From assembly GCA_902825945.1 (NCBI GenBank), contig CADECY010000061.1, positions 1 through 52,744 of the forward strand: DNA of 52,744 nt, read 5' to 3'. Both the position numbers and the translations under genes were made by a program. This document shows positions 8,710 through 17,352 of this stretch, in pieces. Source of the DNA: an uncultured Acidobacteriota bacterium (lineage in GTDB: Bacteria > Acidobacteriota > Terriglobia > Bryobacterales > Bryobacteraceae). Below the pieces are notes generated by a model. It was not told the DNA's origin. It did no database searches and saw only the letters and a program-made list of their open reading frames with translations. Each line of letters begins with the position of its first letter. The stretch's first letter is position 1.

Positions 8710-9077
8710 CGGTGTCCGGAAATTTAGCTGACTGAGTTTTCTTGAGCTCGTGCAGACACACCCGTTTCGGAACCTGAAGTGCCTTACCCCTGAAATCGAA
8801 GTGCCTATTGGAATTTTGACGATGCTCGCCCGCGCGTCGCTCAGCATCGTTAACAGCACGGTCATGGCAAGCGTGCAAAATATCAACGGTTTGACCCGCT
8901 ACCAGGCAGACCGGTAGGCGGGGTTGTTATCCGTTCCGCCGAGAGCGACTCGGACACCGAGCACTTGGCCGTATAGTCGGTTATCCGTACACTGGGGCCA
9001 GGCGGCGTCGACCGGATCTGAACTGAGTGATGTCAATTCAGGCGGGGGCGGATGCTCCGCGCAGTTGCGGGGAGACG
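8710..9077. other. Intergenic gap between convergent genes
   Basis: About 370 bp between the kinase and the minus-strand DUF3150-like gene. Short frames exist on both strands but none has a convincing start, composition or neighbour spacing. No terminator hairpin with a T-run was found. This may mark a junction between chromosome-type genes on the left and the element cassette on the right, but no repeat or att-like site was recognised. Confidence 0.35.
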
Positions 9078-10040
9078 TCATTCTGCGTCGCAAAGGCGAA
9101 ACTTTCGCTGTCCGGATTTCGTTAGCATGCCGTCAAGCGCGGACGCGATCTCCGCCATCCCTTGCTGGACTCTGGCACGTAAGTCGCCGACGGTGCGGAG
9201 GTCATCTGCATCCACGCCATGTAGCAGTTCGCGGGCGCGGGTCACCAGAGCCTGCAACTCCTGGTCGTCGGTCACGTTGCGGAAGGAGAAGTTCGAGAGG
9301 AACTCGACCAGGTTCGAGACCGTCGATTGCTTGAACTTCAGCGGTTTGCCGTCGGGGCCTTCCTTGAGACGGTCGGCCATGTGGGTTACGAGGTCGGCCA
9401 TCGACTGGCGGAGCACTTGTTGGATCTCCGAAGACGCCTCCGCCATGCGCTGCGCGGCCTTGTCGCGCTCCTGCTCCCACACTTCACGCGAGATGCCCTT
9501 CAACTGGTCCGGGACGCCGAAGCTGACGTACTGCCAGGAGAAGCCGAACTCGCGCGAGACGTCCTCCAAGGGCGGGTAGTCGGCGGGACTGTAGAGGCTG
9601 CGGAGACGCTTGGCGGCATCCTGGCAGAGTGTCGGGTAGGCGGCGAGGAACGCCTTCGCGAGTTCCGCGCGGTCCGTGGCGAAGCGGCGCAGGCGCTCCT
9701 CCACCACCTCCAGCGCGGTGATCGGCAGAAGGTGGATGCCGATCTCGAACGGCAGGCAAATGTTGTAGAGGTAGCGGCGGATCTCGCCGTCGAAGCGGCC
9801 GATCGCCTTCAGTTCGGCCGAGTCCAGCAGGTGCTTCGAGACGCGGAGCAGGTCCTTGTCGGCATCGGCTTCAATCTGCGACGTCGAGACCTTGCGGGTG
9901 TTGCCCATCGTCGAGAGGCGCACCTTGATGCAGACGGTCTTGCGGGCGAGATCGACGCCCGGGTCGTGGATGTCGACGTTGATCGCGGGCGGCACCGGTG
10001 GCGGACTGGGAAAGGAGAAGAGTATGGCTGGGGTTGCCAT
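9078..10040 (-). CDS. DUF3150-like protein (320 aa)
   Basis: Last gene of the AAA+/DUF1257/DUF2997/radical-SAM operon. After a Pro-rich start the core contains VCIKVRLSTMGNTRKVS, then DKDLLRVSKHLLDSAELKAI, LPFEIGIHLLPITALEVVEE, a helical middle with EVWEQERDKAAQRMAEASSE, and a C-terminal helix pair. This pattern (KxK/R strand, KxLLDS helix, slPFExGxxLiP) fits the DUF3150 family, which is found beside AAA+ ATPases on phages and plasmids. No catalytic motif is visible. A possible role is as substrate or adaptor of the ATPase at 11287-12810; that is inference. The family assignment is from memory of the pattern only. Confidence 0.6.
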   Translation of the reverse strand: MATPAILFSFPSPPPVPPAINVDIHDPGVDLARKTVCIKVRLSTMGNTRKVSTSQIEADADKDLLRVSKHLLDSAELKAIGRFDGEIRRYLYNICLPFEIGIHLLPITALEVVEERLRRFATDRAELAKAFLAAYPTLCQDAAKRLRSLYSPADYPPLEDVSREFGFSWQYVSFGVPDQLKGISREVWEQERDKAAQRMAEASSEIQQVLRQSMADLVTHMADRLKEGPDGKPLKFKQSTVSNLVEFLSNFSFRNVTDDQELQALVTRARELLHGVDADDLRTVGDLRARVQQGMAEIASALDGMLTKSGQRKFRLCDAE

Positions 10041-10068
10041 CGTGTTTGGACCTCCTGTGAGTTTGGGA

Positions 10069-10656
10069 TCAGATTGGGAAGCCGGTGATCTGCACCAAGC
10101 CGTCGGGCTCGAGTGTGATCTCCACTTCGGGTGTGCCGAAGCCGGCTTCGGTGTGGCGCGGCGTGAACAGCCGCAGGGATTGGTTGGAACTGGTCCGGAG
10201 CGGTTCGATTGTGGCGATGGCCGGCACGTAACGCCCGAGGACGGCGAAATCGAGATGCGAGCGGAACCGCTGCCAGAGTTGGGCGCGGTCGGCGTCGGTC
10301 ATTGGCGATCGCGTCCAGTAGCGGCCGCGATCCAACTCGCGCTCGTAGTAGCCGGAGAAGGTGCCAAAGCTGACGCCCGGTGCGGTCGCTTTCACGTGCT
10401 CGGCCAGTTCGCAAAGCTCCGTCACCTGGTGCATCGGCTCGCCGCCTGAAAAGGTGACGCCTTCGATGCGGTCCGCTCGCCACAACTCCAGAATCCAGGT
10501 TGCGAGTTCGGCCACTGAATGCTCGACACCCGAGACCGGGTGCGTCGCGGGATTCCAGCAGCCGGCGCAACCGACGCGACAGCCTTGCACGAACAGGACC
10601 GCACGGCGGCCGGGTCCGTTGACGCGGCTCGCGTCAACTTTCGCGTGAACCAACAT
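10069..10656 (-). CDS. NrdG-like radical SAM 4Fe-4S protein
   Basis: A 195-aa protein with the radical SAM cluster motif CxxxCxxC (C26, C30, C33: GCRVGCAGCWNP) and the SAM-binding TFSGGEP motif (68-74). It resembles the anaerobic ribonucleotide reductase activator NrdG and short activating enzymes, which form a glycyl radical on a partner. No glycyl-radical enzyme is encoded in the window, so the substrate is unknown. The gene overlaps the end of the DUF2997 gene by 23 nt and lies 28 nt upstream of the DUF3150-like gene. Confidence 0.85.
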   Translation of the reverse strand: MLVHAKVDASRVNGPGRRAVLFVQGCRVGCAGCWNPATHPVSGVEHSVAELATWILELWRADRIEGVTFSGGEPMHQVTELCELAEHVKATAPGVSFGTFSGYYERELDRGRYWTRSPMTDADRAQLWQRFRSHLDFAVLGRYVPAIATIEPLRTSSNQSLRLFTPRHTEAGFGTPEVEITLEPDGLVQITGFPI

Positions 10657-10837
10657 GGCGCACCACCACTCGCGGCGGTTCGACGTGGTACTCGCGCTTC
10701 TTCACGGAGCGCGTGACGGTGTCGTTGCCCTGGAACGCCTTCGCGACTTCGGCGCAGCCCTTGCCCTGGAATCCTTCCAGGTCGAGCGAACTCACGCCGC
10801 GCTCGTCGATCTCGATGGTCACGATCTTCTCAGCCAT
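10634..10837 (-). CDS. DUF2997 protein
   Basis: A 67-aa protein with the DUF2997 pattern: KIVTIEIDERGVSSLDLEGF, then GKGCAEVAKAF, and a C-terminal charged strand ending YHVEPP. DUF2997 proteins regularly neighbour DUF1257 (Ycf35) genes in cyanobacteria and elsewhere, as here. The family has no assigned function. It is translationally coupled by overlap to the radical SAM gene. Confidence 0.85.
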   Translation of the reverse strand: MAEKIVTIEIDERGVSSLDLEGFQGKGCAEVAKAFQGNDTVTRSVKKREYHVEPPRVVVRHVGSRES

Positions 10838-10855
10838 GGCTGGACTCCTTCCTCC

Positions 10856-11269
10856 TCACCGGACCGCGAACCGCAACTGCACCGTCCGGCCCTGTGGCGT
10901 GTCGATCACTTCGCGTCCGCGAAAGACGTAGCCTTTCGCTTTCGCCACGGCCATGGTCTGCCGCTCCTTGTAGGACTGGGCGATCAGGCCGAGCCACGCG
11001 TCATTGAAGCCGATGCCGCGATCGTACTCGCTGATGATCGCCCGATAGACGCCGGAACCATCGCGCGCAAAGCCGATGTCGTTCGACGCGGAGTCGAGTT
11101 GGCGGCGGCGGATGATGATGTGGGCCCGCTCGGGGCGCTCGTCACCCTGATAGCCGACCAGCGCCGCGCCGTCGGCGTGGACCTCGGGTTCGTAGCCCAG
11201 GTCGCGGAGCGCGCCGATCAGATGGCATTGCTCCGCGAGGGTGATGGTCGAGACCTCGTACTTGCTCAC
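10856..11269 (-). CDS. DUF1257 (Ycf35-like) protein
   Basis: A 137-aa protein starting at GTG 11269 with a GGAG-type site just upstream. It has the DUF1257 pattern: SKYEVSTITLAEQCHLIGAL, GYEPEVHADGAALVGYQGD, a central IGFARDGSGVYRAIISEYD, and a C-terminal YVFRGREV strand. Known as Ycf35 in algal plastids and cyanobacteria, the family has no established biochemistry. The gene sits between the Ycf46-like ATPase and DUF2997, reproducing the ycf46/ycf35 association in a bacterial mobile element. Confidence 0.85.
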   Translation of the reverse strand: MSKYEVSTITLAEQCHLIGALRDLGYEPEVHADGAALVGYQGDERPERAHIIIRRRQLDSASNDIGFARDGSGVYRAIISEYDRGIGFNDAWLGLIAQSYKERQTMAVAKAKGYVFRGREVIDTPQGRTVQLRFAVR

Positions 11270-11286
11270 GGTTCTCCTCCTCGTTG

Positions 11287-12810
11287 CTACTCGGCGATTT
11301 CGCGGAAGGCCCGCTTCGCACCGGGCGCGCCGCCGTTGATGACGGTCGACGGATCGTAGGTATAGACGCCCGGGTGCGACGCGCTCAGGAATCGCCCGGA
11401 CGCCAGGCGGCGCAGCGACTCGATCTGATCCGCCGCCGAGCGCGACACCGGCACGATGTACTCGGCCGACTCGCGCAGCGACAGATTCAAGCGCCACGCC
11501 TTGCGGCAGCACTCCTTGATCTCGGCGCCGGTCCAGCCGTCGTCGTTGGGCCGGTCGCCGTTCAGGCTCCACTTGGCTAGGTAGATCTGCCAGATCGCTT
11601 CGCGCTCCTCGGGCGTGGGCAGGTCGAAGAAGAAGGTGCCGAGCGTGAAGCGGCGGCGCAGTTCGGGCGGCAGGCTCGTGATCGAGTTGCACGTGGCTAT
11701 CCAGAGGCTCTTGCCCTGCGAGATCGCGTCGACCACTTGCAGCGCGGCGCGCAACCGCTCGCCGGAGCCACCGACGAGCGAACTCTGCATCGCGGAAAGA
11801 TCGAAGGCGACGGTGGGGATGCCCGCGGTGTTGCCGGTCGCCTTGGCGGTGAGCGATTTGGCGGAGCCGGGCGGGCCGATGGCGAGCACTCCGTCCGCGC
11901 CGCGATCCTGCATCCAAGTGAGCATGGTGCCGGTCATCTCGGTCTTGACGCCCGACATGTCGGTGCCCGTGCCGGCGAATGCCTTCTCGATCTCGTCGAT
12001 GAAGACGACCACGCGCGGGGCTTCGCGGCCTCGGATCACGGCGGTCAAGAAGCGCTTGATGGATTCGCAGCCGCCGATTTCGGCAAAAGTCTCGCCGCCG
12101 CGCCCGATGGTGAGGCCGGGCGCCTGCTCCACGGCTTGGCGCTTGCGTTCCCAGAGGCGGTCGAGGTCGAGGCCCTTCTTGGAGAGGGACATCGCGAGCG
12201 CCTGCTCGGCGGGGAATGCCGCGAGGCCGATGAGCGCGTCCACGGCGTGGTCCATGATGTCCGGTTCCGGCGGCGGCAGTTCGGCGGACTCGCAGAGGCC
12301 GGGGATGATCTTGCGCAGTTCGGTGGCGGAGGGCAGCGGCTCGTCGATCACCATGACGTCGTTCTGCAACTCGACGGGGAGGACGGCACCGGGCGGGGTG
12401 ATGAGGATGAGCATCTGACCGCCGACCTTGAAGACGTCGCGGAGGTTCCAGATGCCTTGGATGATGTCGGGCTGCTCCCAGAGGCGTTGGGGGTTCAGGA
12501 AGAAGATGACGGCGTCGGCGAATGCTCTGGCCGTGGCGGCTCTCTGCAGAGTCAAGAGGGCCTCTGCTGGACCGGTCGTGGCCGACTCGCCGAACACCTG
12601 CGCAGCGATCTCCTTGGCAAGCCTGTTGCATGGAGCGAAGCCACCCATGAAGTCCCAGGCGAAGACCGACGTCTCCGACTTGGCGCAGAAGATCTCTGCC
12701 ACAAGCCCCATTGCGCTCGCCGGGTCTGCCGTACGAATTGCGAGTAGCGGGGTTCCGGCGCTACGAGCCCCTCTAATGTGGTTCCGAAAGATGTCGGTGG
12801 TTGCAATCAT
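11287..12810 (-). CDS. Ycf46-like AAA+ ATPase with Walker B placed before Walker A
   Basis: A 507-aa ATPase heading the cassette. The first 230 residues form the Ycf46-type N-domain, with WEQPDIIQGIWNLRDVF and LITPPGAVLPVELQNDVMVI. The AAA+ core is out of order: Walker B VVVFIDEIEKAF at 267-278 and its following helix (TGTMLTWMQ) come first. Walker A GPPGSAKS follows at 312-319, then the SLVGGSGERLRAAL helix, then sensor 1 IATCNSITSLPPELRRRF at 371-388. Normal Ycf46 has Walker A, Walker B, sensor 1. The junctions are smooth within one open frame and all key residues (K318, D272, E273, N375, the RRR of the arginine-finger region) are kept. Sensor-2 type sequence WTGAEIKECCRKAW follows. It is probably functional and probably remodels a partner in the operon. 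Confidence 0.85.
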   Translation of the reverse strand: MIATTDIFRNHIRGARSAGTPLLAIRTADPASAMGLVAEIFCAKSETSVFAWDFMGGFAPCNRLAKEIAAQVFGESATTGPAEALLTLQRAATARAFADAVIFFLNPQRLWEQPDIIQGIWNLRDVFKVGGQMLILITPPGAVLPVELQNDVMVIDEPLPSATELRKIIPGLCESAELPPPEPDIMDHAVDALIGLAAFPAEQALAMSLSKKGLDLDRLWERKRQAVEQAPGLTIGRGGETFAEIGGCESIKRFLTAVIRGREAPRVVVFIDEIEKAFAGTGTDMSGVKTEMTGTMLTWMQDRGADGVLAIGPPGSAKSLTAKATGNTAGIPTVAFDLSAMQSSLVGGSGERLRAALQVVDAISQGKSLWIATCNSITSLPPELRRRFTLGTFFFDLPTPEEREAIWQIYLAKWSLNGDRPNDDGWTGAEIKECCRKAWRLNLSLRESAEYIVPVSRSAADQIESLRRLASGRFLSASHPGVYTYDPSTVINGGAPGAKRAFREIAE

Positions 12811-13244
12811 ATGTGTTCCCCTCTTTGATCAAGGCGAGCCAACGACGTCTCATACTGCCGTGCGAACTGACTCGCGCGTGGCCCGGTTGTCGCAAATTCC
12901 TTATGCGATGGCCGCATCAGGGTGCAGTCGGCCGCTGTGATCCAAAGCCACGGTGCCTCCAAAAGGGTTCTCGGCACTGCTGTTTCAATGCTCGGTGCCC
13001 GCGATCGTCGAGCGGCGGGGCTCGTGTGGGCGCAAGCCTTCGGGCCGTGTGCGTCCGAGGCGACGGTGTGAAGCTGAGTCGGAACTCTCGGCCGTCACTG
13101 TCACATCTTTGAACGAACATCGAGTGGGCGGTACACTATCGGTTTGATTCGCACCCGGCGGATGTCGAGCCCTCTACGAGGTCGGAAGCCAAGCAAAGCG
13201 CCCAAACGCCTGCGGTTGAGCGACACTATACCTCATACAACGAC
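12811..13244. other. Divergent intergenic region
   Basis: About 430 bp between the AAA+ gene (minus) and the CHAT-like gene (plus). It should hold promoters for both. No clear sigma-70 boxes, operator repeat or small gene with a good start stood out. The CHAT gene has no strong Shine-Dalgarno sequence in the bases before its ATG, so it may be leaderless or weakly translated. Confidence 0.35.
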
Positions 13245-14009
13245 ATGGCAAAGAAGCTTCTGCCTGGAGAGTCCGTTCTAGTGCCCGCGGCCCTAATCGG
13301 GCTCCAAAGCAGCGCTCCCGCTGCTCTCGTGAAGACCAAGGTTTCGCGCGTCGAAGGGAAGAGAGTAGTCCTGGATCTTCCAAACGGCCAACAATCCGCT
13401 GCCATTGGATCCTCGTTGGTGCATCGCGAAGCGGCGGTGCTCATAGTCCGAGTCGGTGATTTCCATACTGAGCCGAGTCTACTGGATCCCCTTGCAAAGT
13501 CGCTTCTTCAGTACCTTCGACTTCTCTTGCCAGACGATACCGTCAGGCTCCTCGAGTTACGGTCTTTGGCGGAGCTAGATCAGGCTTGGCCAACCACGGC
13601 GCCAGCCTACAGTCATGTCGTTCTTGTCGGACACGGCTATAAGGAAGGGCTGATCTTTGGCGTTGACGGGAAGGTGCCGAGCGCGGAACTCGCGAGGCGG
13701 ATGGTCGTGCAGCCGAACAATCGAAAATGGTCGTTTCTCTCGCTCTGCTGCCAGACTGGATACGCTGCCTTCGCCAAGCAATTCTCATGCGAAACGGTCT
13801 GCAGGGAGATCGTCGCTCCGTTCCATAGCGTTCATGGCGCCATAGCCTCACAGTTCGCCCAATCGTTCTTCGCCTATCACTTTGTCGAGGGGGAGACAGT
13901 CGCCGTCGCCTTTCGGCATGCCCGCGCAGGCACGCCGGGAGCAATCAGCTTTAGGCTGTGGCGAAGCGGCAGGCTGACGAGCGATGGTCAATTGACTCCG
14001 TCCGCCTAG
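13245..14009 (+). CDS. CHAT/caspase-like putative protease (254 aa)
   Basis: A plus-strand gene set between minus-strand operons. The C-terminal half looks like a CHAT (caspase-fold) peptidase: the HVVLVGHGYKEGLIFG strand gives the candidate catalytic His130, and FLSLCCQTGYAAFAKQF matches the LSACxTG motif with candidate nucleophile Cys169 (Cys168 adjacent). A later helix with FAQSFFAYHFVEGETVAVAF also fits the family, where it follows the Cys strand. The N-terminal 60 residues form a small beta-rich domain. CHAT proteins are often suicide or signal-activated effectors in bacterial conflict systems; here no sensor partner is adjacent. Function is inferred from two motifs and order only. Confidence 0.6.
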   Translation: MAKKLLPGESVLVPAALIGLQSSAPAALVKTKVSRVEGKRVVLDLPNGQQSAAIGSSLVHREAAVLIVRVGDFHTEPSLLDPLAKSLLQYLRLLLPDDTVRLLELRSLAELDQAWPTTAPAYSHVVLVGHGYKEGLIFGVDGKVPSAELARRMVVQPNNRKWSFLSLCCQTGYAAFAKQFSCETVCREIVAPFHSVHGAIASQFAQSFFAYHFVEGETVAVAFRHARAGTPGAISFRLWRSGRLTSDGQLTPSA

Positions 14010-14073
14010 AGGTCCTGGAGGCACATCCTTCACGTTCCCATGCCACATGCGTTGTAGCGCATACTGATCGTCC

Positions 14074-14847
14074 TTACCGAATCCGAACATGAGCCCCCGT
14101 GACCATTCGAACCCCAGGGATTGTATGTTCCATCGGCAGGGCGGCTCGAATGGATTCGCGATTGGGTTCCCAGTCATTCGCCTTGAGCGTCCAATCCAGG
14201 CGGCACCGCATGTGGCCCTCCGGAAGTTGACTTGCGATCTCCTTCAATTCTGCCTTCGTGAAACGGATGCTCCGTTCCACCAGTTCTGCAGGAAGCTGAA
14301 GCAGGTCGTCGATCACTAGCGACGCAGTGCTGTTTCGCTGGGTCGCGATTTCGCTCTTCTGGCCCTCCAGCTTCTTGATCGCGCGCGCCGTCATGAAGGC
14401 CATCAGGAAACCCTTCAGCCGAGTCACTCGGATTTCGGCGGCTCGCTTGCGCGCGGACAGACGCTCGGCTTCCTTGCTGCAGATGTCGGCGATAGACTGC
14501 TGCCAGCGCCAGTAGCCGGCGATGCGGTCTACCTTGCGCCGGTGGGCTTCGAAGTACGTGTCGATCTCTTGGGCGAGTTCCGGTGTGATCTCAGTGCCCG
14601 CCTCAGTCGCATCCTCGACTTGGCTCATCAATTCGATGAGTCGATCGTCGAGTTCGAACAGTGATCGATGGTCGCGCTCCGGTTTACGGACTACGCGAGA
14701 TCGTAGCGCGTCCAGCCTTACGGCGATCTGGTCGCGCATGGCGTCCGGCATCGGGTGCTGATCGGCACCCTCGATCAAATCGGCGAGTCGGCGCGCGAGA
14801 TTGCCTACCGGCTCCTGCGCCAATGGCAGCACTGCGACTGCGGCCAT
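14074..14847 (-). CDS. Siphovirus Gp157-like protein
   Basis: A 257-aa helical protein. The middle (about residues 70-190) has the Gp157 layout: EIDTYFEAHRRKVDRIAGYW, then SKEAERLSARKRAAEIRVTR, a short LKGFLMAFM helix and a basic IKKLEGQKSEIATQRN beta segment. The C-terminus carries PAELVERSIRFTKAELKEI, again typical. Family members occur on phages and mobile elements near recombination and replication genes. The gene lies 19 bp downstream of the helicase gene in the same operon. Confidence 0.7.
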   Translation of the reverse strand: MAAVAVLPLAQEPVGNLARRLADLIEGADQHPMPDAMRDQIAVRLDALRSRVVRKPERDHRSLFELDDRLIELMSQVEDATEAGTEITPELAQEIDTYFEAHRRKVDRIAGYWRWQQSIADICSKEAERLSARKRAAEIRVTRLKGFLMAFMTARAIKKLEGQKSEIATQRNSTASLVIDDLLQLPAELVERSIRFTKAELKEIASQLPEGHMRCRLDWTLKANDWEPNRESIRAALPMEHTIPGVRMVTGAHVRIR

Positions 14848-14865
14848 GACGCATCTCCTTCGAAT

Positions 14866-17091
14866 TCAGAACAACGAAAGCTGTACCGGCGGTCCGGCGG
14901 GTCGAATCCACGTCGAGATCTCCACTGGCTCTTCCTGCAGCGCGGGAGCGATCGACACCGGCTCCACCGTTCCGATGTCACTCACGGCCAAGCCCCTCCA
15001 GATCTCGGAAGCTGCCTCGCCCACACCCTGGCGCGTCACCAATTCCCGCGCCATCGCGGTGAGCAGGTCGTCGTCCGAGTCCATGGCTTGCAACCCGTCG
15101 GCGTGGAGCTTGCCTTCCAGTGGCAGTGACGCCATCAGCTTCTTTCCCATCAGCCGCAGGCACGCCTCTTGCGCAGTGCCCGCGTAAGTCATGTAGCCCA
15201 CGCGAATCGGCTGGCGCTGGCCGATCCGCCAACTGCGCCGGCTCGCCTGGCGAAGCGTGTATGTCGAAAACCCCGTCTGGTAGAACAGCAAGACCGGAAA
15301 CTCGAGAAGGTCCAACCCCACGCTACAAAGCTTCGGATGCGCGATGCAAACGCGCATGCCGCTCCGCAGGCGTCGCTCGTACCACGCCTCGCGGTCGGCG
15401 GGCGGGACGTCGGAGGTGAGGATCTCGGCGTGGATGCCTTCCTTCCGCAGCAACTGCTGGAGCCGGTGCGTCACGTCGCGCTTCTTCGTGTAGACGGCGA
15501 ACAGGTGCACGTTCCTGCCGGCGGCCAGTTCGCACTTGGTCTCTTCGATGAGCCGCCGTTCCTTGGCGTAGGCGAGTTCCTGACTGAGGTCCGGCGGTTC
15601 CGAGATCACGAATCGTTCGCGCTCGCCGGTCTCCGGGTCGCGGTCGAATCCGTAGAGCGTGCCGAGTCCGAACGGGCGGTCGGGGTAGAGGAGCAGCGCG
15701 TTCATTCCCGTGCTCACAACGGACGCGTTGCCGTGATGTTCGCGTAGCGCGTTGCGCACATCGTCTTCGAGTTTCGAGTACGCCTGCTGTAGCACCGGGT
15801 CCATCGGCACGGAGATCACTTCCTCTTCGAACGGCGGCAGCGCATCCGAGATGTCTTCGAGCGAGACGAACGCGGCCAAGTTCATGAGGAAGCTGCCGAA
15901 CAGGAGCGGCGACGCGCCGGGCCGGCGCTTCACGATGGTGGTGACCTTGGCCTTGGAGCAGGCGTTGTCGGCGGCCTCGATCGTGGTGACCTTCTCCAGG
16001 ACACCGTAGATGCTGGAGAACTGGCGCACGCCAGCCTCTCCGTGGTCGAACCCCTCTTCGCGCATGCGCTGGGGATCAACGCGGTAGAGGATGTTGAAGA
16101 TGTCGTCTGCGTAACCGCCGAGCAGGGTGCCCGTGAGGATGACGGTGCGTTCGCAGGCGGAGGCGAGCGTGCCGAGCGCGTTGCCCTGCGCGGTGTCGGA
16201 GCCCTTCAGTTCGTGGACTTCGTCGGCGATGCCGTAGTCGAAAAACGGGCCGAGGTGCCGGCCGATGAACTCGATTGGCGCCATGCGGGCGATCTTCTCG
16301 TTGTCGGCCTGCCAGAGCGCGCTGTGGAACGGTCGGCGGGCTTTCGGCGAGTCCGGCAGGACGTTTTCGGAGTGCTTCGACTTGCGGAAGTCGGTGCGAC
16401 GGAGTTGATCGTCGGTGGTGAGGACCGGCTTGCCGGTGTCCGGATTGACGACGCTGCCCTGGAACGGGCCCGAGCGCGGCGTGTTGTAGGCGTGGCGCCA
16501 GAAGTAACCGAGCTTGGCGCGTTCGCGGGAGACGATGAAGATGGTCGGCGCGTTGGCGGTGGCGTCCCAGCGGGTGCGGGCGGAGCGATGGTTCTTGGCG
16601 AGGCGGAGGTCGCTGAGGGTGGTGCGGAGGCCTTCGCGGATGATGCGGCCGTTGCGATACCTCACCTCGTTGAGGCCAGTGAAGCCGTTCGAGGAGACGC
16701 CGTTGCGGAGGCCGTCGATGAAGAAGACGCGGACGCCGGGCAGGGTGACGAAGCACTCACGGGCCCACTTCTCTTGGATCTGCGGGGGGACCATTGCGAG
16801 CGCGGTGAATCGCCGGCCGCAGGCGTGCGTGAAGATGCTGCCCAGGGAGATGAGCGTTTTTCCGGTGCCGCATTCGGCGACGGCGGCCGCGCAGCGGGCT
16901 TCTTCCCAGCGCTTGACGATGCCCATGATGGCGAGAGCTTGCGCGGGGAAAGGCCGGCGCTTCAGTTGGGCGAGCGCGGGCCAGGGTGGGTCCGACGGTT
17001 GGTGGAGCGGCGGGAATTGTTCGACGACGCGCTGGCCGATTTCGGCCCCGTACCGGGACAGGTAAGAGGTGATGCAGGTTGGCTCATTCAT
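14866..17091 (-). CDS. SNF2-type DEAD/DEAH-box helicase
   Basis: A 741-aa superfamily 2 protein. Motif I AECGTGKTL lies at about 72-80 (K78), motif II DEVH at about 290-293, then the motif III region TGTLLGGYADDIFNILYR and motif VI QASRRSWRIGQRQP near the C-terminus, which is the SNF2 signature. It translocates on DNA using ATP; phage and plasmid versions often act with methyltransferase and recombination genes. ATG 17091 is chosen because longer frames run into the divergent toxin-antitoxin genes. Upstream is the toxin-antitoxin pair, and the methyltransferase operon resumes on the same strand beyond it. Confidence 0.9.
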   Translation of the reverse strand: MNEPTCITSYLSRYGAEIGQRVVEQFPPLHQPSDPPWPALAQLKRRPFPAQALAIMGIVKRWEEARCAAAVAECGTGKTLISLGSIFTHACGRRFTALAMVPPQIQEKWARECFVTLPGVRVFFIDGLRNGVSSNGFTGLNEVRYRNGRIIREGLRTTLSDLRLAKNHRSARTRWDATANAPTIFIVSRERAKLGYFWRHAYNTPRSGPFQGSVVNPDTGKPVLTTDDQLRRTDFRKSKHSENVLPDSPKARRPFHSALWQADNEKIARMAPIEFIGRHLGPFFDYGIADEVHELKGSDTAQGNALGTLASACERTVILTGTLLGGYADDIFNILYRVDPQRMREEGFDHGEAGVRQFSSIYGVLEKVTTIEAADNACSKAKVTTIVKRRPGASPLLFGSFLMNLAAFVSLEDISDALPPFEEEVISVPMDPVLQQAYSKLEDDVRNALREHHGNASVVSTGMNALLLYPDRPFGLGTLYGFDRDPETGERERFVISEPPDLSQELAYAKERRLIEETKCELAAGRNVHLFAVYTKKRDVTHRLQQLLRKEGIHAEILTSDVPPADREAWYERRLRSGMRVCIAHPKLCSVGLDLLEFPVLLFYQTGFSTYTLRQASRRSWRIGQRQPIRVGYMTYAGTAQEACLRLMGKKLMASLPLEGKLHADGLQAMDSDDDLLTAMARELVTRQGVGEAASEIWRGLAVSDIGTVEPVSIAPALQEEPVEISTWIRPAGPPVQLSLF

Positions 17092-17115
17092 CGAAAATCT
17101 CCGTACAATGAGGAC

Positions 17116-17352
17116 ATGGCAGATTGGCAAGAATTCCTCAGCAGCGATCCGCAAATCTGCGGAGGCGAACTTTGCGCGAAGGGAACGCGCGTTCCTGTTA
17201 CGGTCATTCTCGACAGCCTTGGGGAGGGCTCCACTGCTGAGTCGATCCTGGCGAGCTACCCGTCGTTGCAACGGGAGCATATCCAGGCCGCGTTGGGATA
17301 TGCCGCGGATCTAGCGCATGAAGAAAGGTTGCTGCCTCTCAAAGCATCGTGA
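17116..17352 (+). CDS. DUF433 antitoxin
   Basis: A 78-aa protein with the DUF433 pattern: DPQICGGELCAKGTRVPVTV, then LDSLGEGSTAESILASYPSL and a C-terminal helix with IQAALGYAADLAHEE. DUF433 proteins are winged-helix antitoxins paired with PIN-like toxins. The stop overlaps the start of the toxin gene (GTGA at 17349-17352), as usual for such pairs. The gene starts 25 bp from the divergent helicase gene, so the two share a very short promoter region. Confidence 0.9.
   Translation: MADWQEFLSSDPQICGGELCAKGTRVPVTVILDSLGEGSTAESILASYPSLQREHIQAALGYAADLAHEERLLPLKAS

Noticed and set aside
16042..17352. A long plus-strand frame ending in the DUF433 antitoxin
   Set aside because: Only the part from ATG 17116 is the antitoxin; the rest mirrors the helicase gene and has Gly/Ala/Val/Arg-biased composition.
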